Shown: positions 34,840 through 46,721, counted from the stretch's first letter. The stretch is 64,000 nt of DNA from Pteria penguin (GCA_035048485.1 CM068581.1:4064430-4128429); one strand, 5' to 3'. The notes: a model not told the origin generated them from the letters alone. Numbers and translations are program-made.

Positions 34840-35556
34840 CTAAAATACAGATATAATAACAGATGAAATAAGTGGTGAACTAGAACTGTCTGCAGAGCAT
34901 GACTAATACCCACATCCCTTTATTATGCCTTAATCTACCTTTAAATCTCAACATGCTGGAGTCATCTTCCTTCTTACAAGTTTACACATGACAGCCTTCC
35001 TTTATGCCAAGTTTGCTTGAAATGTATACTAGAGGTATCCACAAGGTTAACATATGTAATACAATACAAATGTGTCAAGGGCTGTTAACTTATCTTCATG
35101 TAAATCTACACATGATGGCCTTTTTTGTGCCCAGTTTGGTTGAAATGCTTATGTTGGTTTAGGAGGAGTTGCAATGACAAGGTTTTCATATGTAATGCAA
35201 TAATAATTCTATCCGTCATAGGCCATAGCTCCTGCAAAATTTATGGGAAAAGAGTTATCTCCCTCTTAGAAAACCAGGCATAATGATCATCCTTTCCTCC
35301 TTTCCAGAATGTTTGGTGGAATTTTATCATAAAAGATTAAGATGTATGGTGCAGAGAAGTGTATGGCGTGGAGATGTATGGCACAGAGAGATGTATGGTA
35401 TGGAGAGACATGGTGATTCTTTGTTTGCATGAGTTAAAACATCAACTGAGTTAACAACATAGCATTAAAAGCTTTCCTAACTCATATCATCAATAAAGTC
35501 AATAGTACAAACAGCGAGATAAATTTGTCTGTCCATGGTAAGTTGTACTTGATTAC
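34840..35556. other. intron, diverged dispersed repeat
   Basis: The phrase catgatggccttttttgtgc with cagtttggttgaaatgct, and a related one at 34986, suggest an old dispersed repeat; a few gatgtatggc copies lie at 35340-35410. No exon. Confidence 0.5.
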
Positions 35557-35682
35557 CTCTACAGTTGAGTCTATCATCTGTAACTGTGTAGCCACCTTGG
35601 CACTGACAAATAAAGCTACCAATAGTGTTCACACATCGACCATTCTGGCAGATTCCTACCTGGGTTTGACATTCATTTATAT
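35557..35682 (-). CDS. FBN: fibrillin cbEGF29 exon
   Basis: A 126-nt phase 1-1 exon, one cbEGF of 42 residues starting DINECQTQVGIC, six cysteines, CVNTIGSFIC. The donor is GTAATC, a weak +5/+6 context. Calcium ligands are intact. Confidence 0.95.
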
Positions 35683-35699
35683 CTGCAATAGAAATTTAC

Positions 35700-36035
35700 A
35701 TGAATACCTACACAACATACAGTCAATGAGCCTGTGTCCAGACAACATAGTCAATGAGTCTGGGTCCAGACAACATACAGTCAATGAGCTTAAGCCCACA
35801 CAACATACAGTCAATGAGCCTGGGTCCAGACAACACAGTCAATGGGCCTGGGTCTAGACAATATACAGTCAATGTGCCTGGGTCCAGACAACATACAGTC
35901 AATGAGCCTGGGTCCAGGCAACATACAGTCAATGAGTCTGGGTCCAGGCAACATACAGTTAATGAACTTGGGTCCAAACAACATAGTCACTGATCCTGGG
36001 TCCTGACAACATACATGTTTAGTCAATGAGCCTGG
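35700..36035. repeat. about 30-bp tandem repeat, 11 copies
   Basis: Units of acatacagtcaatgagcctg then ggtccagaca begin 18 bp upstream of the cbEGF29 acceptor. Some copies lack a few bases. A SINE with target-site duplication is inserted at its far end. Confidence 0.9.
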
Positions 36036-36055
36036 GTCCAGATCATCAAATAATA

Positions 36056-36273
36056 CGGGGCCAGGTAGCACAGTTGGTGGCACGCTTGCTTCTCACCAAT
36101 GCCTGAGATGGTGAGGCCGTCAGCAACCTGGCTTTGTGGGTTTTCTCTGGGTACTCCGGTTTCCTCCCACACAAACGACACCCTTACGCCAAGATCCGTG
36201 CCAACGAGCAAGATTTACATAAGTTGTTAACTTGTTTCTTTATCGTTGTAAACTAAATGAAGTTTAAATTCAA
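36056..36273 (+). mobile_element. SINE of a second family, with 14-bp target-site duplication
   Basis: The insert is flanked by atcatcaaataata at 36042-36055 and again at 36274-36287. The head (caggtagcacagttggtggc) looks tRNA-like and the middle has gggtactccggtttcctccc, a phrase I associate with widespread metazoan SINE cores. The exact duplication shows a retroposition that is not very old. Confidence 0.82.
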
Positions 36274-36413
36274 ATCATCAAATAATATACTCTTTGTATA
36301 CAATACCTGTGTACATTGATGGTACCTCTTCTGCTTGTTTTTAATTGAGTAACATGCAAAATCAAGTTTCACATAAATGTGAAAGATTAAACTAAAATGT
36401 TCTGGTCAAAAGA

Positions 36414-36686
36414 TTGATTGATCGATTTTTGTTTTACGTCACATCACGAATATATCACGTATATGGTGACGGCATCTGCCTGATGCGGGGCATACAAATT
36501 TTGACCTTTGCAACAGACCCACCCGAAGCAGTGAGGGATCTTTAACGTGCCATGCATACCACGACACGGGTCTCGGTTTTTACTGTCTCATCCGAAAGAC
36601 TTGACACCGGCATGACCAGAGCGGGACTCGAACCCCGGCCTCCCGATCAGGAGTCCGATACGATACCACTAGGCCACACCGGCTTC
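36414..36686 (-). mobile_element. tRNA-derived SINE, reverse orientation, with 12-bp duplication
   Basis: Flanked by ctggtcaaaaga at 36402-36413 and 36687-36698. Read on the minus strand it starts with gccggtgtggcctagtggta (A box) and has ggttcgagtcccgctctgg (B box), then the same body as the copy at 49326. Confidence 0.9.
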
Positions 36687-36698
36687 CTGGTCAAAAGA

Positions 36699-37049
36699 AA
36701 AGTTTTCATTTCTTGGTATGGTTTAAATGCTCTTTGAAGCATTAGGCCTAGTGTCATAACAGTAATACTTGCTCTAGCTTCATACTGAAGAAGTTAGAAT
36801 AAATGCTTAGAAATATGATGACAAAACATGTTCATCAAAATCTGAGTAAAATTTAATTCTCTTACAATGTTTAAAATTAAATGAGGGTACTTTTCAGAAT
36901 TCTTTTTACAGGTAGGCTTTTGAATACACTGACTTTTTCCCATTCTATAAATGAAATAATCTTTATAACAGTAAATTATTCTCAGACTGAAGTGAATCAC
37001 GACAACAAACAGTATCATACTTCAGGAAAATCTTGGCAGATTAACATAC
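36699..37049. other. intron, no feature seen
   Basis: AT-rich intron upstream of the cbEGF28 donor; nothing recognised. Confidence 0.5.
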
Positions 37050-37172
37050 CTATACACTCCCCAGAGGTAGATAAAGTAAATCCAGCATTACATACACATC
37101 GATGTCCACCGTCCAGGTTCTCACAGGTTCCGTTCCTACATATTCCTAGCCTCTCCACGCATTCATTAATAT
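37050..37172 (-). CDS. FBN: fibrillin cbEGF28 exon
   Basis: A 123-nt phase 1-1 exon, one cbEGF of 41 residues starting DINECVERLGIC, six cysteines. In the calcium motif the aromatic residue is replaced by His (CENLDGGHRC). Donor GTATGT. Confidence 0.94.
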
Positions 37173-37433
37173 CTACGTATTACACATAATAAAACCTGAT
37201 TATTTCAAAATGCATGTAATTATATAAAATCCACACATATGCACATTTACTATTGAAACAGTATAATTACACTTGCTTTGCTGTCGATAACTTATTTGAT
37301 AAAATATTCAATGCTTAATCAAATCCAATCAAATAGACATAAAAATTGGAATAGCCTAATATTTCTCACAGTATTTATCAAGACCTACATATCTTGAGGT
37401 CTATGGGCTTCATGCACACCATAAAATGCCTAC

Positions 37434-37559
37434 CAAGACAAGCATTTCTGTTCTGACTGAGTTTATATCCTGGTCTACACCGACACTGGAACCCTCCATC
37501 TAAGTTAGAGCATTCTCCATTAGTACAGACACCTGGTACCTCCCTACACTCATCCACAT
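37434..37559 (-). CDS. FBN: fibrillin cbEGF27 exon
   Basis: A 126-nt phase 1-1 exon, one cbEGF of 42 residues starting [12 protein letters not shown], six cysteines, [10 protein letters not shown]. The C-x-N-LDGG loop is shared with cbEGF28, 260 bp away, suggesting a recent origin of the pair or exchange between them. Donor GTAGGC, weaker than consensus. Confidence 0.95.
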
Positions 37560-37633
37560 CTGTGATATAACAAAGGTAAAAAGATATTAAGATATGTAAG
37601 ACAAGCAATTATATATTTACAACATCATAAAGA

Positions 37634-38673
37634 AAAAAGAAGCCCAAATTGGCCCATGTTGCTCACTCCAGCACTTTGAGCACATAAGACGCTTAAAAAA
37701 ACCAGAATGTTCTCTAAAAGAATTATCTTTTTCAGAATTCTTTTTTCAAAACTGAACTAAAAATAAAATCTCATCATTCTAAAACACTCATACATAAAGA
37801 CAAAGAAAAAATGTAAAGAAAAAAAAATAAGGAAAAAGATATCATTAAAAGTGTCAAAAGTTCATTTCCAAATGGAAGCAAAAACTGCAAAACTTCTTAA
37901 GACACCTTTCTACAGCACTCCGATACATTTAGATTGTTGACCTTTGCAGCTAGTTTGAAGATGTGGGGTCAATATCACCCTGCTCTGGAACCATCCCTTC
38001 ATGGATCAGTCTGAAGAACAGCAACATGTGTAAGGTACCTCAAGTACTTCATACCTACCAAGTTTCATCAATATCTTGCTATTAGTTCTGAATAAGAAGT
38101 CAAACAAAACTTAACAGTATATCCATCCCCTTTTTTATTTAAAAAAATTAACAAATACTAAAAATTATTTTTGTATACAATTTAAAAATTTCTCTCTAAT
38201 CATATCTATTAGAATAAGATCACTTAAATATACAAAATCAATGCATTATAAACAACCTACCAGGAGAAAATCTATGAAATTGCCCATAAGTAGGCTGAAA
38301 TGTTAGTCCAAAAAGACATAAAAAAAAGTATCAAAATTTTGATATTGGAATTGAGTCAAGAATGACAACTTTCTAGATCACTCCAATACATTTAGTTTGA
38401 TGATTTGTGCCGCCAACCTCAAAAAGTTGTTTGTCAAAGGAAAGCACCCTTTGGCACAATGTCCCCCATCCTGGATCAATACCTTAACAGATCTGGCCAA
38501 AAGTAACAAGAAGGGGACTTTGAATACTTAGTTTGATCAAAATCCCTCCAGCATTTCTAAAAAAGAAGTGTAAAGGATCAAAACGTATATGCTGGATTGA
38601 CAGATAAACAGATGGATGGAAACCAAAGAGTGATCACAATAGCTCACTTTAACCTTTGGCTCAGGTGCGCTAA
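37634..38673. mobile_element. dispersed element, family A, diverged copy
   Basis: Starts near agaagcccaaattggcccat, ctcactccagcac, and ends with agctcactttaacctttggc then tcaggtgcgct, mutated forms of the family termini. The interior has the family's repeated phrases (tttgtcaaagg, catttagattg). Non-coding. Confidence 0.7.
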
Positions 38674-38804
38674 GTGTGACAATAGGTGCGGGAGAGCTAA
38701 GTGTGACAATAGGTGCAATGTCTGACACTTGGTGAAAAGTAAAAGGTATCTAATTTATGTTATTTATTCCCATATGGAATGACTTCTGTTTCTATCTTGC
38801 CTCT

Positions 38805-40247
38805 ACACTTTACTCACCTTTACACCTGTCACCATCAGGTAGCTTACCTTTACACCTGTCACCATCAGGTAGCTTACATTTACACGTCACCATCAGGTAG
38901 CTTACATTTACACGTCACCATCAGGTAGCTTATATTTACACCTGTAACCATCAGGTAGCTTACATTTACACGTCACCATCAGGTAGCTTACATTTACATG
39001 TCACCATCAGGTAGCTTACATTTTCACCTGTCACCATCAGGTAGCTTACATTTTCACCTGTCACCATCAGGTAGCTTACATTTACACGTCACCATCAGGT
39101 AGCTTACATTTACACCTGTCACCATCAGGTAGCTTACATTTACACGTCACCATCAGGTAGCTTACATTTACACGTCACCATCAGGTAGCTTACATTTACA
39201 TGTCACCATCAGGTAGCTTACATTTACACCTGTCACCATCAGGTAGCTTACATTTACACTTTTCACCATCAGGTAGCTTACATTTACACTTTTCACCATC
39301 AGGTAGCTTATATTTACACCTGTCACCATCAGGTAGCTTACATTTACACCTGTCACCATCAGGTAGCTTACATTTACACGTCACCATCAGGTAGCTTACA
39401 TTTACACCTGTCACCATCAAGTAGCTTACATTTACACCTGTCACCATCAGGTAGCTTACATTTACACGTCACCATCAGGTAGCTTACATTTACATGTCAC
39501 CATCAGGTAGCTTACATTTACATGTCACCATCAGGTAGCTTACATTTACACCTGTCACCATCAGGTAGCTTACATTTACATGTCACCATCAGGTAGCTTA
39601 CATTTACACATCACCATCAGGTAGCTTACATTTACACCTGTCACCATCAGGTAGCTTACATTTACACCTGTCACCATCAGATAGCTTACATTTACACGTC
39701 ACCATCAGATAGCTTTAGTTACATTTACATCGGTCACCATCATGTATCTTCCCTTTACACCTGTCATCATCAGGTAGCTTACATTTACACCTGTCACCAT
39801 CAGGTAGCTTACATTTACACCTGTCACCATCAGGTAGCTTACATTTACACGTCACCATCAGGTAGCTTACATTTACACCTGTCACTATCAGGTAGCTTAC
39901 ATTTACACTTGTCACCATCAGGTAGCTTACATTTACATGTCACCATCAGGTAGCTTACATTTATACCTGTCACCATCATGTATCTTCCCTTTACACCTGT
40001 CACCATCAGGTAGCTTACATTTACACCTGTCACCATCAGGTAGCTTACATTTACACCTGTCACCATCAGGTAGCTTACATTTACACGTCACCATCAGGTA
40101 GCTTACATTTACATGTCACCATCAGGTAGCTTACATTTACACGTCACCATCAGGTAGCTTACATTTACACCTGTCACCATCAGGTAGCTTATATTTACAC
40201 CTGTAACCACTAGGAAGCATACATTTATATTTTTGACTATCACATAC
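38805..40247. repeat. 28/30-bp array copied from the cbEGF26 exon end and donor, about 48 copies
   Basis: Units are 30 bp (tcaccatcaggtagcttaca then tttacacctg) or 28 bp (tttacacg). On the minus strand each gives CTACCTGATGGTGACAGG then TGTAAATGTAAGC: the exon end LPDGHRCK followed by a donor-like GTAAGC. In the exon's frame copies read KLPDGDRCKC. The 28-bp form shifts frame, so open stretches alternate between frames. The exon itself carries GTATGT and is separated from the first unit by a TGA. Confidence 0.93.
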
Positions 40248-40376
40248 CTTTACATCTGTGACCATCAGGAAGAAGTTTATATCCCTCGGGACATCTACAC
40301 CTGTAGCTACCTGGTGTGTTTATACACTGAGCCAAGCCTATGCATGGTGGCAGTTGTCGCCGACACTCATTCTCAT
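40248..40376 (-). CDS. FBN: fibrillin cbEGF26 exon
   Basis: A 129-nt phase 1-1 exon, one cbEGF of 43 residues starting DENECRRQLPPC, six cysteines, CINTPGSYRC. Donor GTATGT. Its last nine codons (LLPDGHRCK) are the source of the downstream array. The intron to cbEGF25 is short, about 275 bp. Confidence 0.95.
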
Positions 40377-40650
40377 CTGTAAAATCACAGTACCATTTAA
40401 CACAAACACAAAAAAATGAACTTTTACTAATCTACGAATGATTTTATTTTTCTGCACAATTTTGTGAATATGACTTCACACAAAAATATATTGAATTCTA
40501 GAGCTTAAACTTTCATAGGCAATGAGTGATCAATCGCAGAGTTATTTTCGTATAGGTTTATTTTTCTGTTACTAAAACTTTCTGTGACATACAATTAGAT
40601 TTTACCGACCACTATTATACTTGTGATTGAACTAAATATTTACTACTTAC

Positions 40651-40779
40651 CATCACAGTTAAATGTGGTTGGATTGTAGAGATATCCAGTGTAACATTCA
40701 CACCTAAATCTTTCTTTTGTATCTATACATCGGCCATTCTGACAAAGAGCATCCCCAAACAGCTCACACTCATTCACTC
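40651..40779 (-). CDS. FBN: fibrillin cbEGF25 exon
   Basis: A 129-nt phase 1-1 exon, one EGF domain of 43 residues following TB5. The split first codon gives Gly, so the domain opens GVNEC and lacks the first Asp calcium ligand. The hydroxylation motif has Asp (CIDTKERFRC), which the consensus permits. Six cysteines. Donor GTAAGT, acceptor CTGACAG. Confidence 0.93.
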
Positions 40780-40894
40780 CTGTCAGTAAAAACTGGATTA
40801 CTTCATTTTCCTTTTTCCATGCAACAATTTATTGTGACTTTTTATTATGAAACAGTTTGCAAATGTGACGAAATCAATCCTACCATCACTAATG

Positions 40895-42008
40895 CTTTCC
40901 AATCTCCAGATGATGATACACAACATGTATGGCATATACAATACACCTCCCCTACCCAATACTGTCTAATGCCTTCCCCATCTCCAGATGATGATACACA
41001 ACATGTATGCCAAATTGAATACTCCTCCCCTACACATTACTGTCTAATGCCTTCCCCATCTCCAGATGATGATACACAACATGTATGGCAGATACAATAC
41101 TCCTCCCCTACCCATTACTGTCTAATGCCTTCCCCATCTCCAGATGATGATACACAACATGTATGGCAGATAGGATACACCTCCCCTACCCATTACTGTC
41201 TAATGCCTTCCCCATCTCCAGATGATGATACACAACATGTATGGCAGATACAATACTCTTCCCCTACCCATTACTGTCTAATGCCTTCCCCATCTCCAGA
41301 TGATGATACACAACATGTATGGCATATAGAATACTCCTCTCCTACCCATTACTGTCTAATGCCTTCCCCATCTCCAGATGATGATACACAACATGTATGG
41401 CAGATACAATACTCCTCCCCTACCCATTACTGTCTAATGCCTTCCCCATCTCCAGATGATGATACACAACATGTATGGCATATAGAATACTCCTCCCCTA
41501 CCCATTACTGTCTAATGCCTTCCCCATCTCCAGATGATGATACACAACATGTATGGCATATAGAATACTCCTCTTCTACCCATTACTGTCTAATGCCTTC
41601 CCCATCTCCAGATGATGATACACAACATATATGGCATATAGAATACTCCTCCCCTACCCAATACTGTCTAATGCCTTCCCCATCTCCAGATGATGATACA
41701 CAACATGTATGGCATATAGAATACTCCTCTCCTACCCATTACTGTCTAATGCCTTCCCCATCTCCAGATGATGATACACAACATGTATGGCAGATACAAT
41801 ACTCCTCCCCTACCCAATACTGTCTAATGCCTTCCCCATCTCCAGATGATGATACACAACATGTATGGCATATACAATACTCCTCCCCTACCCATTACTG
41901 TCTAATGCCTTCCCCATCTCCAGATGATGATACACAACATGTATGGCAGATAGAATACTCCTCCCCTACCCATTACTGTCTAATGCTTTCCCCATCTCCA
42001 GATGATTA
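40895..42008. repeat. 78-bp tandem array, 14 copies, with a 430-codon plus-strand frame
   Basis: A very regular unit (gatgatgatacacaacatgt, atggcatatagaatactcc, cattactgtctaatgccttc) of 26 codons. The plus strand is open from 40717 to 42009 and would give a repeated peptide with SPDDDTQHVW. That frame begins antisense to the cbEGF25 exon and lies within the fibrillin intron, so I call it a repeat artefact. No similarity to an exon noted. Confidence 0.9.
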
Positions 42009-42140
42009 ACAAGAAGTTAATAACCAACATACTAGTTTAAGTCAGACATTAGTAAAGGTAACATATCAGTTAAGAAGGAAGAAGGCCAACTTTCTTAAAA
42101 TATACAACACTTCTACATACAATGTGACAAGGAAACATAC

Positions 42141-42182
42141 CTGTTTCAATGTTGATGGCTTTACACAACTTAGCATGTTCAG
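42141..42182 (-). CDS. FBN: fibrillin TB5 domain, second exon
   Basis: A 42-nt phase 1-1 exon, the smallest here, giving AEHAKLCKAINIETG when joined to its neighbours. It supplies the eighth TB cysteine. The end (INIETG then VNEC) corresponds to the stretch after the last cysteine in human TB5, but is shorter and lacks the G-F-loop. Donor GTATGT, acceptor TTTTCAG. Support comes from the match in phase, place and cysteine. Confidence 0.85.
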
Positions 42183-43689
42183 CTGAAAAGAGCAACATGT
42201 CAATTTAATGTTTGTAACCCAAAACATGCAATATATGAATAGTGCGGTAACTTGATACTAATATATAAAATCTAGACAAGAAATGAACTAGAAAACTGAC
42301 AAAGTTATGAAGGGCCTGACTGTGGGACCTTGACCTTTGACTCAGAAATTAATAAACATCATTCTGAATCTGTATGTGTAAGTGGGAAAATTTTGAATTT
42401 CATATCACACCAAAGCGTTGACAGACAGATGTGAGTGGAAGCCAAATAAATGTGGGGTCCTAATTAAGGCACTGAGCATGTATAATGATTTTACTATGAT
42501 ATTAATAATAATTTCTTCAGTGCAAGTTACTTTAATCTTACTTAAATCTTAATATTAATGCTCTGTAAGAATCAAATCAGTTGGCCACGATGTCAAAGAC
42601 TTTCTTTATAATTGGGATAATTTATGTACAAAAGGTGAAAATGAAGTTTTTTAGGCAAATAGAATTTTGGTTGCCATGGCAACAGTCTTTTTGGCATTCT
42701 TTTGAGATTGTCAAATAAGCTATTTTCTGACATATTGTTGCCATGGAAACCATAATCAAAGCTTTTTGATAACAACACAATTTAGTATTTATAACTCCAA
42801 TTATAAAAAGGCCTTCAATGTTATGTGATAGTTAAGTTAGGTAACTGATCATATCAAGTCAAAATAAGTCTAAAATGAGCATAAAAATATAGTGAATTTA
42901 AGTTCAATATATTATACATGTATTTGCTCCCTTTTGACAGTTTTCAAGTTTAAATATTTATTAAAGTAAAGTAGTTAAGACCACTGTTTTGTGCATTTTC
43001 CCTTGATACATCTATATACCCGATATCAAATTAATCCATCAAACCTTCTTCAACAAAATGAGCAGAAACTGTCATTTTTAAGAAATTTTCTATGTTCAAG
43101 GGCAATAACTCTGTCAAAAAATTCCGGAACACACCCATATTCGATCTTGACTTGCATTTTCCCTTGATACATCTAAATATTCAATATCAATTTAATCCAT
43201 CAACCCTTCATTGAGAAAATGACCAGAAACTCCATGATGATGGAAGGACAGAATGATGAAAGGATGGAATGATGGAACAGGGTAACACTATATATCCCCA
43301 GCCATTTCATGGCGGGGCATAAAGAAATTGGAAAAACTAAAGTTCATATTTTTTTTTAAGACTTCATACAGATCTTACCAGTTTTTACCAAAAATCAATG
43401 ACATGTCATGGCCATGTGTTAATGACATGTCATGGCCATGTGTTAATGAATTTTTCAAGTTTTTACAGAGAATTGATATTCATAAATTGATCAGTTTTAA
43501 TTGCTTTAATTACATAAAATATATTTTCTATTTTTGTATTCTTCTTGTGTTTATCAGACAAAATTCATAAATGTTTTCCATTGTCTTTTATTTGTATCTG
43601 GACATGATTCACACTGCTTACTCATTCTAACACAGAGTATGCTTTTATGGGATTTTTGTTTTATGTGTTTTATATGTACTTTCTCTTGA
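42183..43689. other. intron with dispersed-repeat remains
   Basis: Unique to moderately repetitive sequence. Around 42990-43320 phrases such as tttcccttgatacatct occur twice and the stretch ends in ccatttcatggcggggcat, a dispersed-repeat style. An 18-bp duplication (aatgacatgtcatggccatg) lies at 43400-43440. No exon. Confidence 0.5.
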
Positions 43690-45800
43690 CATGGTTCAAA
43701 TCAGTTATACTAAAAACTGCCTACAGGAGAATGAAACCCTACTTTTTCATTTTAACTGTCTGTCTGGGTATACCTTACATGGGTTCTTCCAGACCCAACC
43801 TACAGTGCTACCAGGATAAACCCTTCTGTTTTTGTTTTATCTGTTTCTGCTTGGGCATGGCTAACATAGATTATTCCAGACCCTGCGTACAGTACTATTA
43901 ACCTCCCTGTTTTTGTTTTCCCTGTGTTTCTGTCTAGGCATGGCTCACATGGGTTATTCCAGGCCCTGCCAACTGTACTAAAACCTCCCTGTGTTTACCT
44001 CTGTGTTTGTCTGGGCATGGCTCACATGGGATATTCAAGACCCTACCTACATTACTATAAACCTCCTGTGTTTACCTGTGTGTCTGTCTGATCATGGCCA
44101 ACCTGGGTTATTCCAGGCCCTACCTACAGTACTTTAAACCTCCCTGTTTCTTTCCAGTGTGTCTGTCTGAACATGGCCAACCTGGGTTATTCAAGACCCT
44201 ACCTACGGTACTATAAACCTTCCTGTGTTTACCTGTGTGTCTGTCTGAACATGGCCATCCTGGGTTATTCAAGACCCTACCTACGGCACTATAAACCTTC
44301 CTGTGTTTACCTGTGTGTCTGTCTGAACATGGCCAACCTGGGTTATTCAAGACCCTACCTACGGTACTAAAAACCTTCCTGTGTTTACCTGTGTGTCTGT
44401 CTGAACATGGCCAACCTGGGTTATTCAAGACCCTACCTACGGTACTATAAACCTTCCTGTGTTTACCTGTGTGTCTGTCTGAACATGGCCAACCTGGGTT
44501 ATTCAAGACCCTACCTACGGTACTATAAACCTTCCTGTGTTTACCTGTGTGTCTGTCTGAACATGGCCAACCTGGGTTATTCCAGATGCTACCTACAGTA
44601 CTATAAACGCCCTACCTACAGTACTTTAAACCTCCCTGTTTCTTTCCAGTGTGTCTGTCTGAACATGGCCAACCTGGGTTATTCAAGACCCTACCTACGG
44701 TACTATAAACCTTCCTGTGTTTACCTGTGTGTCTGTCTGAACATGGCCATCCTGGGTTATTCAAGACCCTACCTACTGTACTATAAACCTTCCTGTGTTT
44801 ACCTGTGTGTCTGTCTGAACATGGCCAACCTGGGTTATTCAAGACCCTACCTACGGTACTATAAACCTTCCTGTGTTTACCTGTGTGTCTGGCTGAACAT
44901 GGCCATCCTGGGTTATTCAAGACCCTACCTACGGCACTATAAACCTTCCTGTGTTTACCTGTGTGTCTGTCTGAACACGGCCAACCTGGGTTATTCAAGA
45001 CCCTACCTACGGTACTATAAACCTTCCTGTGTTTACCTGTGTGTCTGTCTGAACATGGCCAACCTGGGTTATTCCAGATGCTACCTACAGTACTATAAAC
45101 CTCCCCGTTTTTTCCTGTGTTTACGTCTGGTCATGGCTCTCATGAGTTATTCCTGGCTTTACCTACAGTACTATAAACCTCCCTGTGTTTGTTTTACCTG
45201 TGTTTCTGTTTGGGCATTGACTCACATGGGTTATTTTAGGCCCTTCCTCGAGTACTTTATACCTCCGTGTTTGTTTTACCAGTGTTTCTGTCTAGGCATG
45301 ACTCACATGGGTTATTCCAGACCTTACCTACAGTACTATAAACCTCCCTGTTTTTATGACTGGGCATTGACTCACATGGGTTATTTTAGGCCCTTCCTAG
45401 AGTACTTTAAACCTCCGTGTTTGTTTTACTACTGTTTCGGTCTAGGCATGACTCACATGGGTTATTCCAGACCTTACCTACAGTACTATATACCTCCCTG
45501 TTTTAACCTGTGCTTCTGTCTGGGCTTGACTCACATAGGGTATTCATGTCCCTACCTACAGTACTATAAGCCTCTCTGTGTTTAATTGTGTTTCTGTCTG
45601 GGCATGGTCACATGGGCTATTCCAGGCCTTACCTACAGGCTACAGTACATGTAATATAAACCTCTCCGTATTTACCTGTGTTTCTGTCGGGGCATGGCTC
45701 ACATGGGCTATTCCAGGCCTTACCTACAGGCTACAGTACATGTACTATAAACCTCTCTGTATTTACCTGTGTTTCTGTCGGGGCATGGCTCACATGGGTT
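43690..45800. repeat. 78-bp array copied from the TB5 exon end and donor, about 26 copies
   Basis: The unit is about 55 nt of the exon's 3' end plus 23 nt of intron. On the minus strand copies read VGRVLNNPGWPCSDRHTG then KHRKVYST, beside VGRAWNNPCEPCPDRNTG in the exon. The donor word is kept as CACAGGTAAAC (exon CACAGGTAAAT). Units 44120-45110 are nearly identical; those at 43690-44100 and after 45110 are more diverged. The plus-strand 392-codon frame is a by-product of the 26-codon period. Confidence 0.93.
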
Positions 45801-45937
45801 ATTCCAGGCCCTGCCTACAGTACTACAGCAGCACTGTCGCCGCGTGGCATTGGTAGATAGTACATTATTACAAATCCTCTGGTATGGGGGCTGGGTAGTG
45901 GTGTAGTAGGTAGAGTAACAATTCCCTTTCCTCATGT
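45767..45937 (-). CDS. FBN: fibrillin TB5 domain, first exon
   Basis: A 171-nt phase 1-1 exon, starting DMRKGNCYSTYY, then RIC, the triple CCC (QCCCSTVGRAWNNP), PC and PC: seven TB cysteines. The CCCS-x-GRAWN stretch resembles human TB5 as I recall it. N-A-T is a possible N-glycosylation site (STNATRR). Donor GTAAAT; read-through ends after 14 codons at TAA, before the next copied donor. Confidence 0.95.
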
Positions 45938-46226
45938 CTGACAAAGAAATATCATAAAGCAAAGCAATCCTTAGCACCACATGACAGAGTTATATAGTAA
46001 GAACTCAAATTGACCCAGATAACAAACTGTGATATTCATGTTTCATTGTGTTTTAGTTCCTAAATATCAATTTGAAAGCTCTTCCAACACCATCTGTTAT
46101 TCTATTCTTACATGGTTATATAGAAAACAATTTACCAAAGATGTGTTTTAGCCATCTATATAATCTAACAACAACTTATTGTATGCACATTTCATCCTCA
46201 TAGGAACTTAAATACAGTGTACATAC

Positions 46227-46352
46227 CCATACAGTCATGCTGACCCTCCATGGGAACAAAACCATTGGGACAGATACACCTAAAACTCCCTTTAGTATTC
46301 AAACACGTTCCAACTCCACACAATGAGCTGTCTTCAGTACATTCATCAATAT
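46227..46352 (-). CDS. FBN: fibrillin cbEGF24 exon
   Basis: A 126-nt phase 1-1 exon, one cbEGF of 42 residues starting [12 protein letters not shown], six cysteines, [10 protein letters not shown]. Donor GTATGT. It directly precedes TB5. Confidence 0.95.
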
Positions 46353-46687
46353 CTACAAAATGTCATAGTTATCATTCAGATTTCATACCTGTGCATGTCC
46401 CTAAGAAACAAAATTAATATAATTTAGCGACAAATGATATTAAAATCACTCCATTATCAACTAGAACTGTCCTAATGGGACAAATACCCAGTGGACACAA
46501 AATTTGAAGTAGTGCAAAGAACAAGGTAAAGGAAAGTTTTTTAAAATCAGGTCAAATATTAAGGTGAAGGTCACGAGGTCAAACTATTTGGTACCGATAG
46601 ACAGGTCTTGCCATAATTAATACACATGTGTAATATGAAGGCCTCATCTCTTTTGGTTCAAAAAACATGGCCAAGGTTAGTTTTCTG

Positions 46688-46721
<34 letters not shown>

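Noticed and set aside
35700..36035. 30-bp array as derived from the cbEGF29 5' end (shared cctgggt)
   Set aside because: Seven shared bases only; too little to claim descent.
44407..45585. 392-codon plus-strand frame, cysteine-rich
   Set aside because: Antisense of the TB5-derived 78-bp array; no independent evidence of a gene.
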